Shown here in pieces: positions 9,281-18,059 of a stretch of DNA of 64,000 nucleotides. Position 1 is the stretch's first letter, and each line of letters begins with the position of its first letter. Made by a program: the position numbers and the translations under genes. The stretch comes from Aliiroseovarius sp. M344 (GTDB lineage Bacteria > Pseudomonadota > Alphaproteobacteria > Rhodobacterales > Rhodobacteraceae), in assembly GCF_025140835.1 (NCBI RefSeq), contig NZ_CP081153.1:558001-622000 (forward strand). The letters run 5' to 3'. Under the pieces are notes generated by a model. The model made no database searches, was not told where the DNA came from, and worked only from the letters and a program-made list of their open reading frames with translations.

Positions 9281-10249
9281 TTGGATCTGATCTACGCCGC
9301 ACTTGGCCTCGTGATCCTGCTTCTGGCTGGCGACAGTCTTGTGCGCGGGGCGGTGAACCTGTCGCTGCGCCTTGGCGTTCCGGCACTGATCGTGTCGCTG
9401 ACCATTGTCGCCTTCGGCACGTCCGCACCAGAGCTTCTGATTTCCGTTCAAGCTATTTCGCAGGGCGTGCCGGGTCTTGCTTTGGGCAATGTGATCGGCT
9501 CGAACACAGCCAACATTCTTTTGGTTCTTGGGGTGCCCGCCTTGATCTCGGGGCTTTCGACAGGCACGTGCGACACCAAAAAAAGCTATCTGCAGATGAT
9601 GGCCGCGACAGTTCTTTTCATCGCTCTGTGCTATGGCGGTGTTATCAGCTGGGTGCAGGGGCTTGTGCTGTTGGCAGCCCTCGCTCTGGTTCTAAGTTCT
9701 GCCTTTCGAGAAGCCTTGTGCCACCGCCGTGCAGTTGCCAATGGCGCCTCCGAACTTCCTGAAGATGAGGAAGAGGTCGAGGGCGCTGATCCCAATATGC
9801 CGTGGTGGAAGGTTATCCTGTTCCTGCTGCTGGGGCTGATCGGCCTGCCGTTGGGCGCGGACCTTCTTGTTGATGCCTCGACGAGCATTGCGCGCCATTA
9901 TGGGGTTTCCGAAACGGTGATTGGGCTGACCCTTGTTGCGCTTGGAACGTCCCTGCCCGAGTTGGCAACAACGGTGATGGCTGCATTGAGAAATCAGGCC
10001 GATGTGGCACTTGGCAACGTGATCGGGTCGAACATGTTCAACCTGCTTGCGATTATCGGGATCGCCTCGTTTGTCGGCCCGATCCCAGTTGATCTTAGCC
10101 ACTTGGGCTTCGATTTGTGGGTCATGTTTGCAGCGTCTCTGCTGCTGGCCCCGTTTGTGTTTCTGAAATGGCATATGGGGCGCAGATGGGGGATCGTCCT
10201 GTCGATCCTTTACGTGCTTTATATCATCGCTGTTTTGGTGGTCAGTTAA
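9281..10249 (+). CDS. calcium/sodium antiporter (CaCA family, YrbG-like)
   Basis: This 322-residue inner-membrane exchanger has two alpha repeats: 'VAFGTSAPELLISVQA...GNVIGSNTANILLVLG' near residue 45 and 'VALGTSLPELATTVMA...GNVIGSNMFNLLAIIG' near residue 225. An acidic cytoplasmic loop between them contains 'EDEEEVEGADP'. These repeats form the ion pathway in CaCA proteins. The start is a TTG at 9281, with GGGAAGGG upstream; no better start is present. The following SDR gene starts immediately after its TAA. Confidence 0.92.
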   Translation: MDLIYAALGLVILLLAGDSLVRGAVNLSLRLGVPALIVSLTIVAFGTSAPELLISVQAISQGVPGLALGNVIGSNTANILLVLGVPALISGLSTGTCDTKKSYLQMMAATVLFIALCYGGVISWVQGLVLLAALALVLSSAFREALCHRRAVANGASELPEDEEEVEGADPNMPWWKVILFLLLGLIGLPLGADLLVDASTSIARHYGVSETVIGLTLVALGTSLPELATTVMAALRNQADVALGNVIGSNMFNLLAIIGIASFVGPIPVDLSHLGFDLWVMFAASLLLAPFVFLKWHMGRRWGIVLSILYVLYIIAVLVVS

Positions 10250-11041
10250 ATGGTGGGGCAACGTGCTTTGGTCACCGGTGCGGGCGCACGACTAGGCCGC
10301 GAGATGGCGCTGGAGCTTGCCGCGATGGGCTATGACGTCGTTGTGCATTACGCCACGTCTTCGGACGGTGCCGACGAAACGGTCAGCGCCATACAGAAGA
10401 TGGGGCAACATGCCGTCGCTTTGCAGGCGGATCTTCTGGACATGTCGCAAGTGGACGCTCTTGTACCGCGCGCGGTTGATGCACTGAATGGGCCGCTCTC
10501 GGTGTTGGTCAACAACGCCTCGGTCTTTGAGTATGACAACATCAAAACGGCGACGCAGAGCAGCTGGGACCGGCACATGTCGTCCAACCTGCGCGCGCCT
10601 TTCTTTTTGATGCAGGCATTTGCTGCACAAGCGCCAAAGGCGGTCATTGACGAGCGTGGCGAAAGTTTGCCTCGTGCGCTTGTCGTAAATATGCTGGACC
10701 AACGCGTGCAGAAACCCACTCCGGAGTTCATGACTTACAGCCTTGCAAAAAGCGCGCTGTGGTCATTGACCCGGACCGCTGCGCAGGCTTTGGCGCCGCA
10801 TGTGCGGGTCAACGGAATCGCACCGGGAACGACTTTAATTGGCGCGCGGCAGTCGCAGGACCATTTTGATGGACAGCGCGCCGCATCACTTTTGCGACGC
10901 GGCGCGAATGTTGGCGATATCACGGCTGCGCTGGCTTTTTTCCTGAACGCGCCCGCCGTTACGGGTCAGATGATCGCCGTCGACGGAGGGCAGCATCTGG
11001 CTTGGGAAACACTTGATATTCGCGGAGTAGAAAAACCTTAG
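10250..11041 (+). CDS. SDR-family oxidoreductase, FolM/pteridine-reductase-like
   Basis: This 263-residue short-chain dehydrogenase has an N-terminal Rossmann motif 'TGAGARLGREMA', an 'NNAS' stretch, and the catalytic Tyr-x3-Lys in 'YSLAKSAL'. The segment 'NMLDQRVQKPTPEFMTYSL' replaces the usual catalytic-Ser context. It resembles FolM/PTR1-type pteridine reductases, which reduce dihydropterins or dihydrofolate with NADPH. That sub-assignment is an inference from a few motifs. It abuts the antiporter gene and is likely the last gene of that operon. Confidence 0.8.
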   Translation: MVGQRALVTGAGARLGREMALELAAMGYDVVVHYATSSDGADETVSAIQKMGQHAVALQADLLDMSQVDALVPRAVDALNGPLSVLVNNASVFEYDNIKTATQSSWDRHMSSNLRAPFFLMQAFAAQAPKAVIDERGESLPRALVVNMLDQRVQKPTPEFMTYSLAKSALWSLTRTAAQALAPHVRVNGIAPGTTLIGARQSQDHFDGQRAASLLRRGANVGDITAALAFFLNAPAVTGQMIAVDGGQHLAWETLDIRGVEKP

Positions 11042-11193
11042 AATCTTTTCTAGGTGGAAGAGCCGCGGCTTCCCGACCGGCAAGTTGTGCACCTGTGAAG
11101 TTCACGCAGGGTCAAGTCCATATTTTTTGCAATGATTTCATCTATTTACACGGCTGTCATATTTCTTTTGTTATATTTCAATGCGTTACACTG

Positions 11194-11212
11194 CTGCCTA
11201 AAAAATAGGCAG
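11194..11212. promoter_or_regulatory. perfect inverted repeat, possible operator
   Basis: CTGCCTA, a 5-base A spacer, then TAGGCAG. The spacing and symmetry suit a dimeric regulator. It is not followed by a T-run on either strand, so it does not look like a terminator. Confidence 0.4.
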
Positions 11213-11272
11213 TACGACGAAGTGGGCTGAATACAAGGGATTTTTCCGGATGGTCAAAACATGTCCTCAGAG

Positions 11273-11281
11273 TTATCCACA
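11273..11281 (+). promoter_or_regulatory. DnaA-box-like 9-mer
   Basis: TTATCCACA matches the bacterial DnaA-box consensus exactly. It is a single site, about 80 bp before uvrC. It could be a DnaA-controlled promoter element or chance. Confidence 0.4.
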
Positions 11282-11357
11282 GAAATTGTGGGCAGCTTTC
11301 CTCTTGTGTCCAGAGCGCTAAGATTGCAGGCAAGTAGAGAATCGGGGCGGCAGAGAA

Positions 11358-13241
11358 TTGAGCGGTGAAGGCACTCAGAATGAAGACAGCAAGCCGCCGG
11401 TGGCTGTCGGGCATGGTGTGGTCCAAGCCTATCTGAAAACACTCGACAATTCGCCGGGCGTTTATCGAATGCTCGATGGGAAGGGCCGCGTTCTTTATGT
11501 CGGTAAAGCGCGCAGTCTGAAGAAGCGCGTGTCGAACTATGCCAAGCCAACGGGCCATTCGGCGCGGATCGCGCGGATGATCGGCCAAACCGCATCAATG
11601 ATGTTTCTTACGACCAAGACAGAAACCGAAGCCTTGTTGTTGGAACAGAACCTGATCAAGCAGTTGAAGCCGCACTTCAATGTGCTGCTACGCGACGACA
11701 AGAGCTTTCCGAACATACTCGTGACCGGCCACACGTTCCCGCAAATCAAAAAACATCGCGGCGCGCGGAAAGAGAAAGGGTCTTATTACGGCCCCTTCGC
11801 CAGCGCCGATGCCGTCAACCGAACTCTGAACCAGTTGCAGAAAGTATTCCTGCTGCGCAATTGCACAGATGCGACATTTGATGCGCGCTCGCGCCCGTGT
11901 CTGCAATATCAGATCAAACGATGCTCGGGTCCCTGTGTCGGCAAGATCGACGCCGAGGGATATGCCAATCTGGTGCGTGACGCCGAAGATTTCCTGTCCG
12001 GCCGTACGACAAAGATGCAAGAGAACCTTGCAGCTGACATGCAAGCCGCATCGGAAGGGATGGAGTTCGAAAAGGCCGCCGTTTTGCGTGACCGCATTCG
12101 CGCCCTGACGCAGGTGCAGCAGGCACAGGGCGTAAATCCACGCGGCGTCACCGAGGCCGACGTGATCGCACTTCATATGGATGGCGGACAGGCCTGTGTT
12201 CAGGTGTTCTTTATCCGGGCAAACCAAAACTGGGGCAACCGAGATTTCTATCCGCGCACGGGCGCTGGGGCGGGTCCCGGCGAAGTGCTGCAAGCCTTCG
12301 TTGGTCAGTTTTATGACCAGAAAGAACCGCCGCGCTTGATCCTGTTGTCCGACCCCTTAGACGAACAGGAGCTGATGGCAGAAGCCCTGTCCGAGCGGTT
12401 GGGCCGTAAGGTCGAGATATCAGTACCGCTCCGGGGTGAGAAATCCGATCTTGTAGCAAATGCCCAACGCAATGCCCGCGAAAGCTTGGCACGCAAGATG
12501 GCGGAAACCGCAACTCAGGCCCGTTTGCTGGATGGGGTCGCGACGGCGTTTGGTCTGGACGCGCCGCCGAAACGGATCGAGGTTTATGACAACTCGCACA
12601 TTCAAGGCGCCCACGCCGTTGGTGCGATGATCGTCGCAGGTGCCGAGGGGTTTCTGAAAAGCCAATACCGCAAGTTCAACATCAAGGGCGAGGATCTGAC
12701 GCCCGGCGACGATTTTGGCATGATGAAAGAAGTGCTGACCCGTCGGTTCAAGCGCCTGTTGAAAGAAGACCCGAACCGCGAGGGCGAGCATTGGCCCGAC
12801 CTGCTGTTGATCGATGGGGGCGCTGGGCAGGTCAGCGCCGTGCATCAGATCATGGAAGAGCTTGGCGTCACGGACATTCCAATGGTTGGCGTGGCCAAAG
12901 GGGTAGACCGCGATCAGGGAAAGGAGGAGTTCTACCGACGGAAAAAACGCTCCTTCGCGTTAAAACGGAATGATCCTGTCCTGTATTTCATTCAACGGCT
13001 ACGCGACGAGGCACACCGCTTTGCCATCGGCACCCACCGTGCCAAGCGTGCTAAAGCGCAGGGCGCCACGCCGCTGGACGAGGTGCCGGGCGTCGGCGCA
13101 ACACGCAAACGCGCGCTGTTACAACATTTTGGTTCGGCCAAAGCGGTCAGCCGCGCCGGGCTTGACGATCTCAAGGCGGTCGACGGGATTTCTGAAACAC
13201 TTGCGGAAACCATCTATGGCTTCTTCCATGACAAGGGCTGA
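11358..13241 (+). CDS. uvrC: excinuclease ABC subunit C
   Basis: This 627-residue nucleotide-excision-repair nuclease makes the dual incision with UvrA and UvrB. A GIY-YIG nuclease domain is near residues 28-105 ('SPGVYRMLD...VLYVGKA'). A UVR (UvrB-binding) segment lies around residue 220, and the RNase-H-like C-terminal nuclease follows with '[11 protein letters not shown]' and 'LLIDGGAGQ'. A helix-hairpin-helix pair closes the protein ('[20 protein letters not shown]'). The start is a TTG at 11358, with an alternative GTG at 11400. pgsA follows after 18 bp. Confidence 0.97.
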   Translation: MSGEGTQNEDSKPPVAVGHGVVQAYLKTLDNSPGVYRMLDGKGRVLYVGKARSLKKRVSNYAKPTGHSARIARMIGQTASMMFLTTKTETEALLLEQNLIKQLKPHFNVLLRDDKSFPNILVTGHTFPQIKKHRGARKEKGSYYGPFASADAVNRTLNQLQKVFLLRNCTDATFDARSRPCLQYQIKRCSGPCVGKIDAEGYANLVRDAEDFLSGRTTKMQENLAADMQAASEGMEFEKAAVLRDRIRALTQVQQAQGVNPRGVTEADVIALHMDGGQACVQVFFIRANQNWGNRDFYPRTGAGAGPGEVLQAFVGQFYDQKEPPRLILLSDPLDEQELMAEALSERLGRKVEISVPLRGEKSDLVANAQRNARESLARKMAETATQARLLDGVATAFGLDAPPKRIEVYDNSHIQGAHAVGAMIVAGAEGFLKSQYRKFNIKGEDLTPGDDFGMMKEVLTRRFKRLLKEDPNREGEHWPDLLLIDGGAGQVSAVHQIMEELGVTDIPMVGVAKGVDRDQGKEEFYRRKKRSFALKRNDPVLYFIQRLRDEAHRFAIGTHRAKRAKAQGATPLDEVPGVGATRKRALLQHFGSAKAVSRAGLDDLKAVDGISETLAETIYGFFHDKG

Positions 13242-13259
13242 CACGGTAAAGAGAATCCT

Positions 13260-13934
13260 ATGAAATGGAACTTGCCCAACATCCTGACTGTCGCCCGGCT
13301 GGTCGCTGCGCCATTGCTGCCGGTGGTGTTTCTTTACTTTGCGCGCCCGTGGGCGGATTGGTATGCGATGATCCTGTTCATCGTGGCCTCGATTACGGAT
13401 TACCTCGACGGCTATCTTGCGCGAGCGTGGAAACTGGAAAGCCTGTTTGGTGCGGCCATGGATCCGATTGCCGACAAGGCAATGGTGCTGATCGCGCTTC
13501 TGGTCATCAATGGCTATGCCGGTGTTACACCTTGGATCCTTCTTCCCTCGGCGCTGATCATTTACCGTGAGGTATTCGTTTCCGGCCTGCGTGAAACTTT
13601 GGGCGACAAAGCCCGTGCATTGAAAGTGACGAACCTGGCGAAATGGAAAACAACGGTGCAGATGGTGGCGATTGCCGTTCTGTTCTCGACCGGTATTTTC
13701 CAGCACAGCCTTCTGGATCGGATGCAGGGTATGGATCAGGCCACTATTGATGGCATTTTTAATGGCACCATTGCAGACGATATTGGGCTGTTGTTTTACG
13801 AAGCAGCTGGCCGCTGGTCGGCTTGGGTGGGGATCACCCTGCTGTGGATGGCCGGCGCCCTGACGGTTGTGACCGGCTGGGATTATTTCCGCAAAGCCAT
13901 GCCATTCCTGAGCGAGGACCCGGACCATGGTTGA
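13260..13934 (+). CDS. pgsA: CDP-diacylglycerol--glycerol-3-phosphate 3-phosphatidyltransferase
   Basis: This 224-residue membrane enzyme makes phosphatidylglycerol phosphate, the first step to phosphatidylglycerol and cardiolipin. The CDP-alcohol phosphotransferase signature is intact, DG-x2-AR-x8-G-x3-D-x3-D, read as 'DYLDGYLAR', then G, then 'DPIAD' near residues 45-70. The protein is hydrophobic throughout. The uvrC-pgsA-moaD-moaE order is common in related genomes. The last codons overlap moaD by 8 bases. Confidence 0.95.
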   Translation: MKWNLPNILTVARLVAAPLLPVVFLYFARPWADWYAMILFIVASITDYLDGYLARAWKLESLFGAAMDPIADKAMVLIALLVINGYAGVTPWILLPSALIIYREVFVSGLRETLGDKARALKVTNLAKWKTTVQMVAIAVLFSTGIFQHSLLDRMQGMDQATIDGIFNGTIADDIGLLFYEAAGRWSAWVGITLLWMAGALTVVTGWDYFRKAMPFLSEDPDHG

Positions 13935-14175
13935 GGTCATGTATTTCGCATGGGTGCGCGAACGCATCGGCGAACCACGCGAGAAAATTGAGACCAAAGC
14001 GAAGACGGTGGGTGAACTGGTCGATGAATTGCGCGCCCGCGAGCCGCGCTATGCTGCAGCCTTTGCTGACCTGTCCGCGCTGCGTGTGGCGTTGGATCAA
14101 GAACTTTCCGATTTTGATGCGCCGCTGAAAGGCGTGCGCGAGGTTGCGTTTTTTCCCCCGATGACGGGCGGCTGA
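13927..14175 (+). CDS. moaD: molybdopterin synthase small subunit MoaD
   Basis: An 82-residue ubiquitin-fold protein whose C-terminus is thiocarboxylated and donates sulfur to precursor Z in molybdopterin synthesis. The essential terminal Gly-Gly is present ('FFPPMTGG'). It starts inside the end of pgsA and is followed by moaE one base after its stop, so the two subunits of molybdopterin synthase are made together. Confidence 0.95.
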   Translation: MVEVMYFAWVRERIGEPREKIETKAKTVGELVDELRAREPRYAAAFADLSALRVALDQELSDFDAPLKGVREVAFFPPMTGG

Positions 14176-14176
14176 T

Positions 14177-14635
14177 ATGACGGTCAGGGTTCAAACAGAG
14201 ACGTTTGATCCGGGTGCGGAACTGTCAGGCTTTGCGCAAGGGCGCAAAGACATTGGGGCCGTTGTCAGTTTCACCGGCATCGTGCGCGATGACACAGGCA
14301 CGCTGGACCGGATGGAGATTGAGCACTATCCGGGGATGACAGAAAAGGCGATCGCCGTCATCGCTGGCGAGGCAAGCGAACGCTGGGCGCTGGTCGATTG
14401 CCTTGTGATCCACCGACACGGCCCACTGCGGCCCGGTGAACAGATCATGATGGTCGCCACCGCATCTGCGCACCGTGTCGCGGCCTTCGAGGCGGCCGAA
14501 TTTCTAATGGACTATCTGAAGTCGCGCGCGCCGTTCTGGAAGAAAGAATTCACGCGCGATGGGTCTACGGATTGGGTGGCGGCAAAGGACGATGACGAAA
14601 ACGCCCTGAAAAGGTGGTCTAAGTCGCCCAAGTAA
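14177..14635 (+). CDS. moaE: molybdopterin synthase catalytic subunit MoaE
   Basis: This 152-residue large subunit of molybdopterin synthase shows the family landmarks: 'GAVVSFTGIVRD' near residue 30, 'HRHGPLRPGEQIMMV', and the catalytic-lysine segment 'KSRAPFWKKEF' near residue 120. It acts in the cytoplasm with MoaD. It is convergent with pcs, with only 16 bp between the two stops. Confidence 0.96.
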   Translation: MTVRVQTETFDPGAELSGFAQGRKDIGAVVSFTGIVRDDTGTLDRMEIEHYPGMTEKAIAVIAGEASERWALVDCLVIHRHGPLRPGEQIMMVATASAHRVAAFEAAEFLMDYLKSRAPFWKKEFTRDGSTDWVAAKDDDENALKRWSKSPK

Positions 14636-14651
14636 CCCACGCTGCCACGTT

Positions 14652-15350
14652 TCAGGCGGCGCTGCGTTCCGGAAAGATTTGTTGTGCGATCCCCGCACCC
14701 AGCAGGTAAATTGAAGTCACAACCAAACCCCAATGCGCCCAGCTTTCCGGATGAAAGTCGACCCAAGCAGCCCAACCAGCAAAGAAGGTCCAGGCAAGAG
14801 CACAGGGCAGGCTGATCATCCGCCACCGCTCGGTCCGAACGGGGTGGATGAATTTCAAAGGCAAGAACATCGCGATCGCTAAGGCAGACACTAAAAAGAG
14901 CAGAATCCAGAAGTTGGGCTCTGTTGCAAACAAGACGATCACAAGCATATTCCAGCAGCCCGGAAATCCAGAAAAACTGTTATCTTTTGTCTTCATACGT
15001 GTGTCTGCAAAATAGATTGCACTGGCGAAGGTGATTACAAAAATCGCGAACCAGCCTGTCCATCCTGGCATCAGGCCCGATTTGAACAACGCATAGGCAG
15101 GGATGAAAACATAGGTCAGATAGTCGATGATCAAGTCCATCAACTCGCCGTCATATTGCGGTGCATTGACCTTGACGTGGTAACGCCGCGCCAGCGGGCC
15201 GTCGATGCCGTCCACACCGAACGCCACCACCAGCCAAAGGAACATTAAGCTCCATTTTTCCTCCACTGCGGCCAGCATCGCCAACATCGCGAAAACTGCG
15301 CCTGTAGCAGTGAGCAAGTGAACAAGTAGAGCTTTGGTCGACAATTTCAT
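14652..15350 (-). CDS. pcs: phosphatidylcholine synthase
   Basis: This membrane protein of 232 residues condenses choline directly with CDP-diacylglycerol to give phosphatidylcholine. The CDP-alcohol motif has the Pcs spacing rather than the PgsA one: DG-x2-AR, then 12 residues, then G-x3-D-x3-D ('DGPLAR', 'GELMDLIID'). 'ADTRMKTKDNSFSGFPGCWN' and 'LKFIHPVRTERWR' are also Pcs-like. I start at the ATG at 15350. A GTG at 15416 overlapping the xerC stop would add 22 residues and cannot be excluded; neither start has a clear ribosome site. Confidence 0.9.
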   Translation of the reverse strand: MKLSTKALLVHLLTATGAVFAMLAMLAAVEEKWSLMFLWLVVAFGVDGIDGPLARRYHVKVNAPQYDGELMDLIIDYLTYVFIPAYALFKSGLMPGWTGWFAIFVITFASAIYFADTRMKTKDNSFSGFPGCWNMLVIVLFATEPNFWILLFLVSALAIAMFLPLKFIHPVRTERWRMISLPCALAWTFFAGWAAWVDFHPESWAHWGLVVTSIYLLGAGIAQQIFPERSAA

Positions 15351-15412
15351 GCGCGCTTTGTGCCGGAAATTGAATGTGGAGGAAAGGATAAACCTTTGCG
15401 TTTGTGATACGG

Positions 15413-16348
15413 TCACGCGCGCGGGTGGGCCGACTGATAAACCTCCAGCAAGCGAGACGTATCGACAGAGGTATAAGCCTGAGTGGTCGATAGGCTTGCA
15501 TGACCCAGCAATTCCTGAATGGCTCGCAGATCGCCACCGGCTGCCAACAGATGGGTTGCAAAGCTATGGCGCATGGCGTGTGGCGTCGCGCTGGACGGCA
15601 GGCCAAGTTGCAGGCGCACCTGCTCCATGACTTTCTGCACGATGCGTGGGCTCAGCGTGCCGCCACGCACACCTCGAAACAAAGGGCTATCTGGTGTTTC
15701 GGGATGCGGACAGAGCCGGCGATACGTTTCGACAGCGTCGCGCGCCGCAGGCAGGACGGGGACGACCCGTTCCTTGCCGCCTTTACCTTTGATCCGCAGT
15801 GCATCGGGTAGCGGGGCGTCGGCGCAGGTCAGGCCGAGCGCTTCTGAGATCCGCAGGCCACAGCCATAAAGAAGCGTCGCGACTGCGATGTCGCGCGCGC
15901 CGACCCAACCATGTTGCGACTGCATCCCGGCAGTTTCGATGACCGCTTTTGCGGCGTCGGGTGCCAGTGGGCGGGGCAGCTTCTTGCTGAATTTTGGGCT
16001 GCGTGTGGACAGGACAGCCGTGGCATCGAATTCATCACGTTCGCTTAGCCAACGATAGAAACTTTTGACCGCCGACAGTGATCGCGCCAAGGACCGTGCG
16101 CCCACGCCACGCCCACGTTCATGTGCCATCCAAGCGCGCATGTCGGACAATGTTACTGCGGCCAGACCACCACGCCCAGCAGATCCACCCAGATGCCCGG
16201 CCATAAAGGCCAAATATCCGGTCAGGTCGGTTTGATAGGCTGCGAGTGTATTCGCGGCTGCGCCATCGAGCGCACGAATATGGTCAAGCCATGCGGAAAG
16301 CGCATCGCGCGCGCCTTCAGAAATTTGCAATGTCGTGTTGGCGGTCAC
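15413..16348 (-). CDS. xerC: tyrosine recombinase XerC
   Basis: This 311-residue recombinase resolves chromosome dimers at dif together with XerD. An N-terminal SAM-like core-binding domain occupies about 1-105. The catalytic set is complete: Arg in 'GCGLRISEAL', Lys in 'KGKGGKER', His-x2-Arg in 'HAMRHSFATHLL', His in 'LGHASLSTTQAY' and the nucleophilic Tyr in that same motif. It follows the DUF484 gene with an ATGA overlap, an arrangement conserved widely. That context supports XerC rather than a phage integrase. Confidence 0.92.
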   Translation of the reverse strand: MTANTTLQISEGARDALSAWLDHIRALDGAAANTLAAYQTDLTGYLAFMAGHLGGSAGRGGLAAVTLSDMRAWMAHERGRGVGARSLARSLSAVKSFYRWLSERDEFDATAVLSTRSPKFSKKLPRPLAPDAAKAVIETAGMQSQHGWVGARDIAVATLLYGCGLRISEALGLTCADAPLPDALRIKGKGGKERVVPVLPAARDAVETYRRLCPHPETPDSPLFRGVRGGTLSPRIVQKVMEQVRLQLGLPSSATPHAMRHSFATHLLAAGGDLRAIQELLGHASLSTTQAYTSVDTSRLLEVYQSAHPRA

Positions 16349-17052
16349 GACAACCAGCGACGCATCGCACGTTCAAACACGCCACCAAAGAAAGCCAATA
16401 GATCGGTGCCTTGGCCCGGTTTGAACTGCTGCGCATCCTCGACACCTAAGACCAGCATGCCCGGCAACCGGCCTTCGCCCAGATCAAGACGAATGCAGGC
16501 TTCAGACCGGACCCAAAAGCCAGTCTCGCCATAGATGGTTTCGTCCTGTTCCTGAATCTGACGCAGGAAAACCTGCCGTGTGGATTGCGCGGGGCACATG
16601 CCCAAATACTCGTCAACGAAACCGGGTTCAGCGATGGACAATACAGGGCCGAGTCGATCGACTGCGCTGTTTGTCTCATCCTGCTGCGTTTCCAAAACCA
16701 AACGCACGCAATCTACGCGCAATATCTCGGCCACTTCACCGCCAAGGTCGGCCATGAAAAGTTCGAAGTCAGCCGGATCGAGCATGCGCAACACGGCTCG
16801 ATGGATCAGGTTCATACCCGAGATATTGTCATAAGCTGCAGCAATGACCGATCTGTGGGTGTCTTCCAATCGGTCCAGGCGCGTCTCAAGCCGCTCCATC
16901 GCGATGCCGCGCAGGTCCACGATGTTGGCCCCCATAGAGCGCTCATTCGCGGCAATCAAAGCCCGCATGATATCCTGGTCATCCAGAATGGTTTCGGGTT
17001 GCGCGATCAGGTGCGCGCGCAAGTCATCGTCAATCGTAGCTGGTACGTTCAT
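16345..17052 (-). CDS. DUF484-family protein
   Basis: A 235-residue soluble protein with the DUF484 pattern of an N-terminal helix pair ('LIAQPETILDDQDIMRALI') and a GAF-like region ending 'EGRLPGMLVLGVEDAQQFKPGQG'. The family's function is unknown, but it is very often the gene directly upstream of xerC, as here with a 4-base overlap. That suggests a link to recombination or cell division, which is an inference from neighbourhood only. Confidence 0.88.
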   Translation of the reverse strand: MNVPATIDDDLRAHLIAQPETILDDQDIMRALIAANERSMGANIVDLRGIAMERLETRLDRLEDTHRSVIAAAYDNISGMNLIHRAVLRMLDPADFELFMADLGGEVAEILRVDCVRLVLETQQDETNSAVDRLGPVLSIAEPGFVDEYLGMCPAQSTRQVFLRQIQEQDETIYGETGFWVRSEACIRLDLGEGRLPGMLVLGVEDAQQFKPGQGTDLLAFFGGVFERAMRRWLS

Positions 17053-17140
17053 CTGCTGCCTCGATTTTTTTTATCGTTTTGAAGGAATATACACCACGAT
17101 TGCGCGCGCGTGGGCAAATTTTTCGCATCACCAAAACAGA

Positions 17141-17165
17141 AAAAGGGGGCCGTGGCCCCCTCGTA
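17141..17165 (-). terminator. rho-independent terminator of the fsa gene
   Basis: A GC stem GGGGGC (17145-17150) and GCCCCC (17155-17160) with a 4-base loop. On the minus strand the stem is followed by a TTTTTCTG run. It lies about 25 bases after the fsa stop. Confidence 0.75.
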
Positions 17166-17189
17166 ACAGTCGCATATGTGGTTGGTCGC

Positions 17190-17843
17190 TTACAGGATCT
17201 TAATTCCGGCGGCCTTAATGTCGGCCAAGAATGCATCCAGACCTTTATCGGTCAGCACATGTTTGGCCATCGCTTGAATGACAGATGTTGGAGCAGTCGC
17301 CACATCCGCGCCCACCAGTGCGCAGTCTTTCATATGGTTGACCGTGCGGATCGACGCCGCCAAAATCTGCGTTTCATATCCGTAATTATCATAGATGGTA
17401 CGAATGTCTTCGATCAACTCCAGACCATCCATGTTGATGTCATCCAGACGACCGATAAAGGGCGAAATGAACGTTGCGCCGGCTTTTGCAGCCAGCAGCG
17501 CTTGGTTGGCCGAAAAGCACAGCGTCACATTGACCATGGTGCCTTCGTCCGTCAGGACCTTGCAGGCTTTCAGACCGTCCCAGGTCAGCGGCACTTTTAC
17601 TGCGATGTTGTCGGCGATCTTGGCCAGCTTACGGCCTTCTGCAATCATGGTATCGGCATCAACAGCGGTGACTTCCGCCGAGACCGGACCATCAACGATG
17701 TCACAAATTTCCTTGGTCACTTCCAGAATGTCGCGACCGGACTTTTTGATGATTGAAGGGTTGGTTGTTACGCCATCCACCATCCCAAGGTCGTTCAGTT
17801 CCTTGATGGCGGCGATGTCGGCGGTATCAGCGAAGAATTTCAT
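17190..17843 (-). CDS. fsa: fructose-6-phosphate aldolase / transaldolase-like enzyme
   Basis: This 217-residue enzyme is of the short transaldolase (Fsa/TalC) class. The Schiff-base lysine is K83 in '[12 protein letters not shown]', with '[14 protein letters not shown]' near residue 25 and '[11 protein letters not shown]' near residue 125, all typical. The short length fits the TIGR00875 group, whose members act either as transaldolase or as fructose-6-phosphate aldolase; sequence alone does not settle which. It stands alone with its own terminator, between DUF484-xerC and priA. Confidence 0.9.
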   Translation of the reverse strand: MKFFADTADIAAIKELNDLGMVDGVTTNPSIIKKSGRDILEVTKEICDIVDGPVSAEVTAVDADTMIAEGRKLAKIADNIAVKVPLTWDGLKACKVLTDEGTMVNVTLCFSANQALLAAKAGATFISPFIGRLDDINMDGLELIEDIRTIYDNYGYETQILAASIRTVNHMKDCALVGADVATAPTSVIQAMAKHVLTDKGLDAFLADIKAAGIKIL

Positions 17844-17923
17844 GAGCGCGTTTCCTGGGGCTGTTGAGCGTTTGCGCTCTCATACCCCATGGGCGCGCTC
17901 GCAGAAAGCCCCTATGGTGCGTT

Positions 17924-17968
17924 AAAGCGTTTTGAGAACAAGTCGGGCGCGGCTTGATTTCAAAACGC
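17924..17968. repeat. extragenic palindrome beginning AAAGCG
   Basis: After AAAGCG comes GCGTTTTGA (17927-17935) pairing with TCAAAACGC (17960-17968), and an inner CAAG/CTTG pair. The opening matches the two hairpin repeats at 26.4 kb, so it may belong to the same extragenic family. No T-run follows, which argues against a terminator. Confidence 0.5.
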
Positions 17969-18002
17969 CCACACCATTTAAAGGTTCCGAGCGCTTCGCC
18001 TC

Positions 18003-18021
18003 ATTGTTGTGATCCAACAAT
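18003..18021. promoter_or_regulatory. 7-bp inverted repeat upstream of priA
   Basis: ATTGTTG, spacer TGATC, CAACAAT. It lies about 40 bp before the priA ATG and could be an operator. I do not recognise the regulator. Confidence 0.3.
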
Positions 18022-18059
18022 AAGGCAAAACGTTTTTTGATGATGGGGAATCTGGCCAT

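Larger units (their letters stand above)
11042..11357. other. AT-rich intergenic region before uvrC
   Basis: This 316-bp gap is clearly richer in A+T than its surroundings, especially 11120-11215. It holds a perfect 7-bp inverted repeat (11194-11212) and a consensus DnaA box (11273-11281). The uvrC promoter should lie here. I see no ORF of substance and no RNA gene. Confidence 0.5.

Noticed and set aside
11042..11357. The AT-rich region with a DnaA box as a replication origin
   Set aside because: Only one consensus box, no repeated 13-mers or 9-mers, and none of the genes usually found near alphaproteobacterial origins (dnaA, hemE, parAB) are present.
15413..16348. The tyrosine recombinase as an integrase of a mobile element
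   Set aside because: It is coupled to a DUF484 gene and has the length and motifs of XerC. No attachment-site repeats or cargo genes are near it.
17079..17756. 225-codon open frame on the plus strand over fsa
   Set aside because: Shadow of the aldolase gene; it begins inside the fsa terminator region and shows no family features.
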